From Berberis thunbergii (Eukaryota > Streptophyta > Magnoliopsida > Ranunculales > Berberidaceae), in NCBI GenBank assembly GCA_003290165.1, contig QNQO01000512.1, forward strand, positions 434,001 to 498,000: a stretch of DNA of 64,000 bases, written 5' to 3'. Of this stretch, positions 35,070 through 45,959 are shown in pieces (positions within the stretch are counted from its first letter, which is position 1; each line of letters opens with the position of its first letter). The notes beneath the pieces were generated by a model. That model did not search any database and was not told the origin of the DNA. It worked only from the letters and a program-made list of their open reading frames with translations. The position numbers and the translations under genes were made by a program.

Positions 35070-35758
35070 TGACGGCTCACTAACTCGAGGGGAGTAGCTG
35101 ATGATACATAAAAATGGTCACATCCCTGAGTCATACACGTGTCATGATGATCTCAAGGAATTACAGTTCCCAGCGTCAACCCAACACTGATCCGGTCCAA
35201 GCGGTTCTAAGCTCGCTCAATTCAGTCTGCAAGGTGAACCCCGAACTCTCACATCATGTTAGGCCCACACGTCTCACAACTATCCTCAATACCCATAAGT
35301 CCTGCTAAGGCAAGTATCTCGAGGATCAGTTTCGGACGTGTAACTACAGCTGCTCTCTGCTTCCAACTAGGAAGCAAATGCCAGAGTACCTTCAATAATG
35401 GAAATCTTCCTTCTACGGATTGCTCTCGCATTGGGAACAACATATCTAGGAGCACAAGGCAGAAAAGGAACTTCCCTCGTATTGTACGACTCCTAAGTAG
35501 ATAAGGATCTCCACGAAGATCTCATTCCTAAACTATGCCTATGATGGCCTGGTAGAACTAGGACTCCATTGCACTATAAATAAGACATGAGGTTGGTAAG
35601 CTAAGGTACACTACAAATTTCTTATTATAGCATTACACTTTCCTCAAATTCATGTATGACTTTAGCGTCGAAAGGCCATCGACCACCTCAACGATGGTCC
35701 ATGGCTCACTTGAGTTACTTTTACAGGTCAGCAGGTTAGCAGGAACTAGTTCAAAGCA
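35070..35758 (+). mobile_element. Tat-type LTR, copy 2 (probable 3' LTR)
   Basis: The 689-bp block TGACGGCTCACTAACTCGAG to AGTTCAAAGCA matches 16941-17626 over its length. It follows the antisense ORF, which is the place of the 3' LTR in Tat elements. The TATA-like 'cactataaataagaca' is at about 35572. Confidence 0.8.
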
Positions 35759-35770
35759 TAGACCCTTCTC

Positions 35771-36215
35771 TAATTAGGAGTCGTACAGTACGAGGTAAGT
35801 TCCTTGTTAGCCTTGTGCTCCTAGATACGTCGTTCCCAATGCGAGAGAAATCCGTAGAAGGAAGATTTCCAGTGTTGAAGGTACTCTGACATTTGCTTCC
35901 TAGTTGGAAGCAGAGAGCAGCTGTAGTTTCCCCTCCGAAACTGATCCTCGAGATACTTGCCTTAGTATGACTTATGGGTATTGAGGATACTTGCCTTAGT
36001 AGGACTTATGTGAGACGTGCGGGCCTAGCATGATGTGAGAGTTTGGGTTCGCCTGGTAGACTGAATTGAGCAAGCTTAGAACTGCTTGGGCCGGATCATT
36101 GTTGGGCTGACGCTGGGAACCGTAATTCCTCGAGATCATCATTACACGTGTATGACTCAGGGATGTGACCATTTTATGTATCATCAGCTACTCCCCTCGA
36201 TTTAGTGGGTCGTCA
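35771..36215 (-). mobile_element. Tat-type LTR, partial inverted copy
   Basis: The sequence is the reverse complement of the first 430-445 bp of the Tat LTR (it ends CGTCA at 36215, the inverse of the TGACG start). It abuts copy 2, so the two LTRs form a palindrome with arms of about 430 bp. The junction with copia at 36216-36226 has the same 'ccataaaaa' spacer as at 16929-16938. Confidence 0.8.
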
Positions 36216-36225
36216 CCATTTTTAT

Positions 36226-37160
36226 GGCGTACTGTGGGACAATTCTACATTCCTCTAGGAATTTAGCAAATGGCCTTGGACATTTTCCTGAACCGTCATA
36301 TCTGCCGTAGTACTTTCCACCACGATCAGATCTAACGTACTTAATTTTTTTACTGAGTTGGTTTTCCTGAACACATCCAGTGACTCTGATTTATCATGAA
36401 TGAGATAAAGGTACCCATAACGTGAGTAGTTTCTATGAATGATATCAAGTATCGTTTACCATTTCAAGAAGTTGTAGGGAATGGTCCACATATATCCGTA
36501 TGTATCAATTCTAAGACGTCTGAAGATCTATTAGTACATAATCTCTTTTGTTTGGTATGTTTTCCCTTGATGCACTCAACACAAATATCTAAGTCTGAAA
36601 AGTCAAGTGAATCCAAAATACCTTTTGACATAAGTAGTTCAATTCTAGATTTGGATATATGACCCAAACGCTTGTGCCATAATTTTGCTGAATTTTCTTT
36701 GATTAGCTTGCATTTAGTACCCCGTGAATCAACATGCAAGGTTTCATTATATGATGCAATAGTATCAAGCAAATATAGGTTATCAAACATACTTGATGAA
36801 CCGGTACCAACAATATTTGAATTCAATGAAAGACTAAACTGATTGTTTCCAAATGAACAATTATAACCAGATTTGTCCAATAAAGAAACAGAAACCAAAT
36901 TCCATCTAAAGAACGGTACAACAAAAGTGTCTTTCAAATCCAAATAAATACCAGTACCCAACAATAACCTAAATTGCTCTATTGCCTCAACATCCACCGA
37001 TTTTCCATCGCCCACAAAGATGTATCTTTCAACATCATTTGGCTTTCGATAGCTCAGGCAACCCTACATAGGAACACTTATGTGAGTGGTAGCACTAGAA
37101 TCTAACCACCAAGTGCGTCTAGATAATGAAGCTAAATTTACCTTAGAACAGACCAAAGTA
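36226..37160 (-). pseudogene. Ty1/copia protease and integrase N-terminal region (copy c)
   Basis: The minus-strand frame at 36464-37015 includes the post-protease region and GAG-pre-integrase: FVVPFFRWNLVSVSLLDKSG, ENSAKLWHKRLGHISKSRIE and ELIHTDICGPFPTTS. Further sequence to 36226 reaches the same end point as copy a. A small deletion near 36366 removes part of the region after the DDYS motif, and several stops are present. It continues from the gag part below. Confidence 0.8.
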
Positions 37161-38008
37161 AATAATGTACCTTTCTTGGCACACCAAGCATGATACTGTC
37201 TACATTCTTTCTTTACATGTCCTAGTTTTCAACAAAAAAAACATCCTTGATTTTCCTTAGGTTTCTTTTGCTCTAGACCCCTTAGCAACTTCATTTTTCT
37301 TTCTTTTCTTGCCCTTATCCTTAGAGGTACTTGCTAGATGAGTACTTTCAAATCTCTCTTGCTTCAACATTTTCTCTTCTTGCACACAATATGAAATGAG
37401 TTTGTTAAGAGTTCATTTCTCCTTTTGACAATTATAACTGACCTTAAACTGACTGAAATGTGCAAGAAGAGATATCAATACTAAATGCACGAGTAAGTTG
37501 TCAGACAACTCGAGTTTTAGTGCCTTAAGTTTGGAAGCAATGTGAGACATCTCCATGATGTACTCCCTTATGTTTCTGTTGCCTTTGCACTTCATTGAGA
37601 TCAAGCTAAGTAAAAGCGTGCTTGTTTCAGCCTTATCGTTTTTTGCAAAACGTTTTTCAATTTTAGCAAGGAAATCACTGGCCTTAGTTACCCCTTCAGA
37701 TATTGCACCTCTAAAGGCGTCCGGAATGCCACGCTTAATGATCATTAGACTCATGCGATTAGAGTGTTCCCACTTCTCAAAGTTCATCTTTTTTCAGAAT
37801 AACTTTCAGCCGTAAGAGTAGCAAGTTGCTCTATCCTTAGTGCAAGGTCTAGATCAATGCAGCCAAAAACGATTATGACATTCTCTTTCCAATCCTTGAA
37901 GTTTGACCCATTAAGCATGAGAATACTGTTTGCATGGGCATATATTGAAGTGGCAGACATAATAGCTGTACAGATAATTAACCTAATGAGTATGCATGTG
38001 CACATCAT
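37161..38008 (-). pseudogene. Ty1/copia gag remnant
   Basis: The start region SILMLNGSNFKDWKENVIIV and then NFEKWEHSNRMSLMIIKRGI and MKCKGNRNIREYIMEMSHIA are the UBN2-type gag fold of plant copia elements. A zinc knuckle of C-x2-C-x4-H-x4-C type lies at about 37190-37250; a stop interrupts it. Gag forms the particle that holds the element RNA. A frameshift separates 37784-38008 from 37413-37787. It is defective. Confidence 0.8.
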
Positions 38009-38955
38009 ATTCTAAATAAACATTCTGTAAATTCAAACATTTATGGAATACATCTCAAAATACCTAGCACAACATTAATATCAAGTATTTGGACAATAAT
38101 ATTAACTTGTAAGTGGTACTCTTGGTGTGGTGATCAAATATTGACAATAACTCCTGTCAAACAATAAGTCTATCTTTGGATCGTCTTATTATTCACATGA
38201 AAACCTTATAATTGTTACATATTTATCACTACAGGTGTGTATGCAATTCGGCCAAATATTATCCTTTTTTTGAGCCGGCTAATATCCGCATGGACTCACA
38301 AACACAAACATCTTAACATTTTCAATAAACTAATCTACATAAGAGATGGCACTTTGGTGACATCTTGTTTCAATTAGTTCAATCAAATGTTAGACAAACT
38401 AAATAATTCATTAGATACATCCCAAAAATCATTTAAATTTAAAAATTTCAAATAAATAGCCATAAATAAATAATGGACCTAAGTAATGTACCTGATTTAC
38501 TTGATATAAGGTCCATTATTTAATTTTCTAAATTTTTTTATTATTATCAGGGTGGCTAAGATAGATTCTGCTAGGTGCAAATAGCCAAAACAGGATGAGC
38601 CGGATCTTTGAACTGGACCTGGGTGACCCATCTGACCCAACAGGGTCTGACCCTATCCCAACAACCCATCTGACCCAGACCCAACAGCCCAAATAGCTTT
38701 CAATCAAGTTGTGGCCCATAAGAATGGGTCCAGTATAATTATAAATAATTAACCAATCTGGAAGCCCAAGACTCGACCCAATGACCCTTCTTACTTACCC
38801 ATCTTTCTTACCCAATATCTTGAAGCAGAAAGAAAACAGGGAATAGGGAATGATGAATCACGGATTCCTCACCCAATCATGGTTGGGTTAGCCGAAAATA
38901 TTTTGTTGTTGTCAATTTCATCCCAAATTTCACAATTTCTCAAAGAATCAATCAT
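38009..38955. other. Copia leader region; no gene recognised
   Basis: This lies between gag and the primer-binding site on the minus strand. It is longer than a usual copia leader. The part around 38520-38800 ('ctgacccaacagg', 'gacccaacagcccaa') looks like a separate insertion, but its ends were not found. Confidence 0.45.
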
Positions 38956-38974
38956 GGACCTTGCTTTGATACCA
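38956..38974 (-). promoter_or_regulatory. Copia primer-binding site
   Basis: On the minus strand 'tggtatcaaagcaaggtcc' follows the LTR end (...AATCTAACA) after two bases. It is the usual initiator tRNA-Met site of copia elements. Confidence 0.85.
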
Positions 38975-38976
38975 CT

Positions 38977-39419
38977 TGTTAGATTATTTTCTACAGATAC
39001 AGTTGTATGCTTCATATTGAATAAATGAGAAGGGAAGAACAATAACAAAATAGAAGCGTACCTTGATCCATGATAGCACTTCAAGAATGGGATGAGTTTT
39101 GATCTTCCAGTTGATAACGTATGTTTTTTTGTATATCTCTTTGTTGAAGGGAATTGCAGAAGAAACAAAACCATACGCTCTACTGGGACCATAACCCAGA
39201 AGTTATAACTGATGGGTTATCAGTTATTCTAACTTACCAATTTCTAAATTGGCCCCTCATCAAATTAGAAATTGCTTAAGTATATCTACACATTAATTCA
39301 ATGACATTTTAATTAGTCCAATTAATCATATTAGATCACAATTTATTTAGGCTATACTTTAAGATAGCAATACACATTAAATGCATATGTGTACCCACAC
39401 ATGTTGGATTTTTCCAACA
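38977..39419 (-). mobile_element. Ty1/copia 5' LTR
   Basis: The 443-bp LTR on the minus strand begins TGTTGGAAAAATCC and ends TCTAACA next to the primer-binding site. Its first 165 bp match the truncated LTR at 21270-21437, which ties the gag part and the pol part to one element family and probably to one original insertion of the 21.4-39.4 kb span. Confidence 0.85.
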
Positions 39420-39614
39420 CATCTAAGATCAAACCATACCATACCATTCAGCCCCTCCAAAGCATCAATCATTGGACAAAGGAAGAAGAAGAAGAAGAAC
39501 AGGCCCCCTTTTGCCTATCTGAAAGTTGCAATCAAACAACTCACACACAAATGCATTCTAATATGAAAAAAAAAAGTGATAAAAGGTGGGCGATGATTGG
39601 GAAAAGTTGGAGTG

Positions 39615-40568
39615 TAGGGATGGCAGTGGGGCGGATTTTCACGGATATCCGCCCCACTCGCCCCATTTTGGGCGGATTTGATTAAGGGTGGATGAAGGTT
39701 GGGGCGGATACGGATATCCAAACTGTATCCGTTTATTATTCGGGGCGGATACTGATTTGTCCATATCCGCCCCAGGGATATTCGTTTAACCAATTAAATT
39801 ACTATAATGCCCTTGGACTATAAATCGAAAATAAACCCCTCTCACATTCTCATTCACTGTCTCACAATCTCATTTCGCAATTCGCCTCTCACAGAGCGAA
39901 GGCTCTCTGTGTGCTCGAAGGCCGAAGCCTCACTGGTGGTCGATTGAAGCCTCTCTGTGGTCGAGCGTGGTGGTCGATCGAAGGCTCGAAGCCTGCCTCT
40001 CTAGTGGTCGATCGAAGGCTTGAAGGGTGGTCTGGTGGTCAAAGTCGAAGCCTTCCTCTCCTTTTTCTCTCCTACTGTAAGAAAGATCGAGATCTCTGAT
40101 CTGAGATCAAAGATCTAAGATCAGAGATCTCATTTGAGATCCAGATTCTTTAGATCGATTTTAATTTTTTTGTAATTTTTGTTATAATTTTGTATCTTGA
40201 TTCTTTAATTCAATTTTTTTTTTTTTTTTTTGTATCTTTTACCAGTAAGAATCCTTGTGCTTCTTGGATTTTCTTGTGAGCTTTCGCCTAATACAATCTA
40301 TTATGGATAATGATATTGGTTAGCAAGTTTTGAAAACATGGTTGATATGAGTTTGATGCTATGATCGGGGTGGGGACTCGGCAATCCAATAACATAACCG
40401 CAAACCGTAAACGAATTGGCGGGGCGGGGCAGATATCCGCCAATCCGTGCGGGGCGGTTATGGTTTTTAATTAACTTTATAAACGGATTGGCAGGACGGA
40501 TTTGAGGATTCGTTTTTTCTGACAGATCGGGGATGGATTTGCTCAAATTCACCCCGTTGCCATCCCTA
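39615..40568. mobile_element. hAT-type MITE/non-autonomous element
   Basis: The ends TAGGGATGGCAGTGGGGCGG and (reverse-complemented) TAGGGATGGCAACGGGGTGA are hAT-like inverted repeats. The 8-bp flanks 'ttggagtg' (39607-39614) and 'gtggagtg' (40569-40576) agree at 7 of 8 positions. GC-rich subterminal 'ggggcggat' motifs recur near both ends. The interior (39900-40050) has repeated 'tggtcgatcgaagg' phrases. No transposase is present. Confidence 0.9.
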
Positions 40569-41147
40569 GTGGAGTGCTAGCTTGAGCAATTTTTTCTCAC
40601 TAAAGTAAAACAGATGATTTGAGGATAAGAAGAAAAGCCAATATAGGAGAAACAAACCTCAAAAGTAACCCCTTTTATTAATGTAAAGAAGTCCCACGAA
40701 CTGACCAAAAGTACTCCCCTATTTAGCAAACTTGAAGATTTCCATCTCCATCTCCATCTTCATCTCCATGTATTACACCACGGACTCCACAGCAAAAAAG
40801 TGTGAATAGGCCAATCGGCCTGGTCTCTCTTGTCTATCCTTAAATTGGCAAAACATTATATATCTGTAGTCTCCTTATATTGATCTTGCTAAATTTAGAT
40901 GGGATCCAAATCCCGGTGGATCCACTTTTACCAGTGAAGCTGTACGTAATAACCATTTAATGCCAATGCTCATATTTGTTCTGAAAATCTCTACTTAAAT
41001 GCTTAACTAGAGCAAAGTACACACCCATAGTCAGATAGGAAATCCCTTTCAAACCAAGTAAAACAGAAGTCAATCATCACTAAAAACACCCACGACCGAC
41101 CAAATTAACAAGACAAGATAAACGCAAACTAGAAGTTCATGAACTGA
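40569..41147. other. Intergenic; 3' flank of the MYB gene
   Basis: This region lies downstream of the MYB stop codon on the minus strand. A T-rich 'ccttttatta' near 40672 could serve as poly(A) signal context, so the 3' UTR may be about 450-500 nt. No other gene is seen. Confidence 0.5.
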
Positions 41148-43395
41148 TCAGCACATCTCAGGAATGTTCCATGGTCCGTTACTCCATTGTTGGTCCATGG
41201 CATTGCTGGTGGTTGTTGCCGGGAGGGAACAAGGTGGCAACTGATGCATATCCAGCCCCAAGTCATCATCTGTCATTGACGATTGCCCATTTGATGTCTC
41301 AGCGCCTTCATTGTAAAAATCAGAAACTGGCACTGATGATGGGATGAATACAAGCAAGCTGGATAAGTTATCGTCCACTGAATCCATCTCTTCTATTTGT
41401 TGTCTCTTCAGCTTCAACCCTGGAGTAACCGAAACATGCTTGAAGAATTAAGAACCAAATATGGTGTTTGAGGTGTTGAAGGACTTGAAAAGTAATAAAC
41501 ATACTGTGCTTAAACAAAATGGGTTCCAACAGATTCAATCTTAAGGGCTAATTGTCTTGGTTTACTGAAGTCTTACTGCCTGGGCTACAAACTATAGAAA
41601 TGAAAAGTCTAATTAAGAAACGGAAATATAGGATACAATGAAGAACAATCAACACAAATGTAGACTGAAAACATGCAATGAATGTACAAGGTAGTTCATG
41701 GATACAAGAAACGCTCACCGGCAGATGAATGGCTGGAATTCGATTCGTCCCACAGGTTTGCAGATTGTAATGGTGGAGTGGCGGTCCCTTCACGAAAAAC
41801 TTGTTTAGATGATGGAGCATCGTTAAGGAAATCATTTATTTCATCCTTGCCATCTTGGGATGGTAACAACTCTTCTCTTCTCCCATCACCCCCACCTCTA
41901 ACTGTCTCGGTTTCCTGCAACAAAGCATCCAATAACCCACTATTGCTCTGTGAATAAGGGGAGGAGGATATCTTAAAGCTATTCGTTGGACCTGAGGAAA
42001 CATTGGGGGCAGCAGGCAAGGGTGGTTGGAGTGAAGGGAGCTCCGATCTGATATAGGAAGAAGGAAATTCCAATACCCCATTATGCTGAAAATGTTGTTG
42101 CATGAGGGGTGATGATGAATTCAGTTCAAAGTTGCCATTGAATTGTAGATGCGGGTGGGGCAACAAACTTTGACTGAAAAGATTGGATGATGGCGAGGGT
42201 AAAGAGGTTGAGGGAATAGAAAATGAATTGGAGAAGCCCATACTGCTGCGGAACCGTTTGAAACCTTGAGGTTGGGAAGAAAGAAATGAGGGACTACTTT
42301 GGTGGCCCAAAAGAGGCATTCGGGTCGAAAAGTTTATCGGATCATAGAGAGATAAAGAAGGAAGAAAACTGGGTTTCTGTTGTTGCTGATGTTGTTGGGA
42401 GGACGATAATGTCGATTGTGGCGGAGATTGAGAAGTTGGAGGAAGCTGGTTTGGATTGTTTGGTTGGAGATGGATTTTGGATTGGTTCTTTTGTATATCA
42501 TGCGGGTAGAGTGGCAAGCCAGCCCGTTGTCTCCGCTTCACCCTTGTGTTCCAGTAGTTCTTTATTTCGTTGTCTGTTCGGCCGGGAAGCTACAAACCAT
42601 GAATTGAATTGAGCGATTAGACATCAAAGAGAAACATGCACAAGTGAATTACAACAAAAGCAGAGTAAAAGACAGAGAGACAGAAACAAGGAAAACAACA
42701 TTAACAGTGTGATGGCTTGAAAGTGTGATTAGAGAACAAAGATCCAGTTACAAAAGAAGCACAAAAAGAAATTGAAGATACAAATTAATATAGAGAACTA
42801 CATAGATGGTGGTATTAGAAAATAGATATAAAACAGAGAAGTTTTGAGATTGATGACTAAGAAACAGAGGAGTAAATTGCTAAGTAGAGAATAAAAGAGT
42901 GAAAAAAAAGGGTGAAATTGAAAAGTGAAACAAAAGGAAATTGGGAAAATGATTTAAAAAAAAAAAAAGAAGAAGAACATGGAGGATTCAGAAGATTGGT
43001 TAAAAATGGTGAAGAGAGAAACAAAAATGAATTTGAGAGGAAGAAGGAAAAATGAGAAAAGAAAATACCTGTGCAGCCATGCGAGCCCATTTGTTACCAA
43101 GCTTTGAATGAAGGTCGAGGATGAGACGTTCTTCATCAGGAGTGAATTGACCTTTCTTGAGATTAGGCCTTAGATGATTAGCCCAACGAAGACGACAGCT
43201 TTTACCGCAACGAGAAAGTCCAGAGTTGTTCTGAACAGCATTCCAATTCCCTTCTCCATGTTTCTCTACATATTCCATCAAGATGGCATCCTCTTCAGCC
43301 GTCCATGGCCCTTTCTTCAGCGTTGCAGCACCGCTACCGCTGCCCGACGATGTATCGTCCCTTGCTGCTGCTGCTGCACCGCCATTGTGGGCCAT
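41148..43395 (-). CDS. GAMYB: GAMYB-type R2R3-MYB transcription factor
   Basis: Three coding exons, 43395-43069, 42589-41719 and 41419-41148, all have GT..AG borders. They sum to 1,470 bp, encoding 489 residues. The R2 repeat (about 29-79: KKGPWTAEEDAIL, HGEGNWNAVQ, SGLSRCGKSCRLRWANHLRP) and R3 repeat (about 82-130: QFTPDEERLILDLHSKLGNK, then LPGRTDNEIKNYWNTRVKRR) are complete. They are followed by QRAGLPLYP, the mark of the GAMYB clade (MYB33/65/101 group). These nuclear activators act in gibberellin signalling, anthers, pollen tubes and aleurone. A miR159 site lies in exon 2. The ATG at 43395 was chosen because the longer frame starts with GTG. This is the only intact host gene in the window. 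Confidence 0.95.
42025..42045 (-). promoter_or_regulatory. miR159/miR319-family target site in GAMYB mRNA
   Basis: The plus strand reads 'gttggagtgaagggagctcc', almost the miR159 sequence itself, so the mRNA is complementary to it. From my memory of miR159 the mismatches fall at positions 1, 7, 20 and 21. The central cleavage positions 10-11 pair. The site codes for SELPSLQP, as in other GAMYB proteins. Confidence 0.92.
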
Positions 43396-43677
43396 ATTAA
43401 ATTGGTCCTTCCTTCCACCCAAAGCCACAATGGTACAGACCAGCAGTGGCTTTGTTTTTCTTTTATGTTTACTGAAATGAATGTTATAGTAATTTTGGTG
43501 GATGGAAATGGGTTTTCTTACAAGAATGACTTTTGAATGACAAATTCCTCCCTCTCCTCTACTCTTCTCTCTCTGCTTACAAAAACAGAGAGGAGAGAAA
43601 CAAATGAAAGAGAAGAAGAATTAGAGGAGGTGAGATTGTATCGTGTATGAAAGGTAATGATGGGTCCTTCTTCCCTC

Positions 43678-43688
43678 CTTTATATACC
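43678..43688 (-). promoter_or_regulatory. TATA box of the MYB gene
   Basis: On the minus strand 'gggtatataaagg' lies about 285 bp before the start codon. A CT-rich leader ('tctcctctctgtttttg', rich in CTCT) follows, typical of a plant core promoter and 5' UTR. The transcription start is expected near 43650. Confidence 0.75.
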
Positions 43689-44266
43689 CAATGAAAATAA
43701 AAAATAAAAAACTGGTGGGGTTTGTCAGAAGATTTGTAACATTTGTACACAATTCAGAGGAAGAAACTCTGTTTGATGAGATTAAAATTACATTTTTTTT
43801 TTTTTTCCTTTTTGAAGAAATAAAGACAAAAACAAATTAAATTAAAATTAAGTAAATAAATAAAGAAGAAGAAGAAGAAGAAGAATGGGAGGAGGAGGAG
43901 GGGAAGGTGGTGGTGGAGGACAAGGGTGGGAAGTGGGAGGCGAATGGTGGTGGTTTCCAACAATAGGGGTGGTGGGGCCAAGAGGAGAGGGAAGGGTGAA
44001 TTCCACCATTTAGAGGTAGGAGCTTCCATTTCGCTCCGAGTACTCCTCCAACGCATGCTACGTGGGATTTTGCACTTTTACTCGTTTTACTACCCTATCT
44101 TTTAGCTTACATTTCATCTCAAGGTGGCAACAAGTCACCCGGATCAATTCATCTAATAATTCTTTTTTAAAATATTAGAAATTTTTTATTTTAACTTTAA
44201 TTAATTTACATAAACTACTATACTAGTACAGGAATTCAATGTATGATTTATGAGCCTTGCTACAGA

Positions 44267-44403
44267 GCGAGGTAAAGGGGCGAGGGATGGGTGGTAATCA
44301 CTCATCTGCTTCGAGATGAGTGCACTGGATTTGAGATGCACGATAGCACTCATTTCGAGGCAGATGGGTGGCTTACATTCATCCCTCGCTCCCTTTCCCT
44401 CGA
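44267..44403. repeat. Small foldback (MITE-like)
   Basis: The outer arms 'gcgaggtaaaggggcgaggg' and 'ccctcgctccctttccctcg' are complementary. The inner arms 'tgcttcgagatgagtgc' and 'gcactcatttcgaggca' continue the stem. Total length is about 137 bp. Confidence 0.75.
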
Positions 44404-45370
44404 CCCCTAGAATTTTTCATGATTTATATAATTTTGATTGATTCATTTTTTAACTTGGAAAAACTCGGGACTGGGTTGTCAACAAGAGCAAAGCCATAAG
44501 GGTTTGACCCGATACAAATGTGGTTGTGAATGAGAAATTTATCCAATACGCCTGGTCCATAGTTGATGTAGATTGAGTCCGAGCATATTCTATAACGATT
44601 AATATAATAAATGATATCGCATTTACGAGTAAGCACAAAATATGATAACGACAATAGTTATAATTTTTTTTGAGTTTATGGCATTATTATCTGGCAATCC
44701 TATTACAAGGCATTCTATCCAATTTGGCAAATCTTGTGGACCATAGACTCGTGGCACACGTTAGTTTCCTTAGTATGTTGATTCCCTTTATTTATTTGAC
44801 CAAAGCCAAAGAACACATAGCAAAGAAGCGTGCATTGCTTAATAACACCTTAAAAATTTACATTGTTGAAAATACATAAATAAAATAACAAATTAAGAAG
44901 TAATAATTTTTTTCCAATTGCATTGTTCTAATTAGAATGTATTTTATGTAGTCTGGCAAATTGTTGGACCATACACTCGTGACATATGTTTGTTATTACA
45001 ATTTTATATGGTTGAAGCTGCACATAATAAAGTAAAGTGCATGGATTAATGCCTTAAATGGTGCTTGAATTGAGAATACATACAAAATAAATAAAATAAG
45101 GAGTAAATTACCATATTCTAATTAAAATGAATAAAATTTTTGTATTCTGGTAAAGTATGCTAGTCTCCTGCTAGCATTTTGTTTTTGGAGGATTCATATC
45201 CCATTTGCGAGCAAGTATACACGTTCAGTACCAGCATTAATTATAGTTTTCTTTTGGTGTATGGCATTCTTATCTGGCAATTTATCACAAGGGATACTAT
45301 GTATTCTAGCAAAGTGCGTGGACCATAAACTCGTGGCAGAAGCTTTTATATATATATAGAGAGAGAGAGA

Positions 45371-45525
45371 GATTCTAAATGTCGAGGAAACGGGCGAGGA
45401 AAGCGACGTGGCCCACTCCACTTGAGATGCGTGTCATCATTTTTGGTGTTTGCATCTCGAGCGGGGTGGACGATCCCTACCCTGCCATGTCGCTTTCCTC
45501 GCCCGTTTCTTCGACATTTAGAATC
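45371..45525. mobile_element. MITE with near-perfect 38-bp inverted arms
   Basis: 'gattctaaatgtcgaggaaa' plus 'cgggcgaggaaagcgac' is mirrored by 'gtcgctttcctcgcccg' plus 'tttcttcgacatttagaatc'. The interior has 'gagatgcgtg...tttgcatctcgagc', another inverted pair. The element is 155 bp in all. A GA run and a (TA)n tract lie just to its left. Confidence 0.82.
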
Positions 45526-45959
45526 CCTCGTATATATAATTTGAGTACGCAGTAAAGTGGACTTAATTATATTAACGCCTTAAATGACACCCCAAACTGA
45601 GAATACATACAAACATATAAAGCAAGAAATAGTCAATATAATTATAATTATTTTAACAACAATCTCATAAAATTGTATTTTTGTTTAGGTTCTGACTGAT
45701 TGGGTTGAATCAGACTCGAGTTTGAAGCTTGTTTTCGCAGTAAATATTCTTTTATCCACTAACGAGGTACTAGCTTGGCTAGTAGACTTGTAACATATGG
45801 TATGACACCTCTAAACTTATCGGAGGCATTTAATGGTTAGGGGATCTAATAAAACCTTGATCACCTATATATATATATATATTTCTTTACGTATTGGTTG
45901 AACTCAAATACCTAAAGTATGTTATTTGACGTGTAACACTCTAAATGGTACTCGAAAAG

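Noticed and set aside
43396..43428. Longer MYB reading frame starting at 43428
   Set aside because: The codon there is GTG, not ATG; the first ATG is at 43395 and fits a plant gene.
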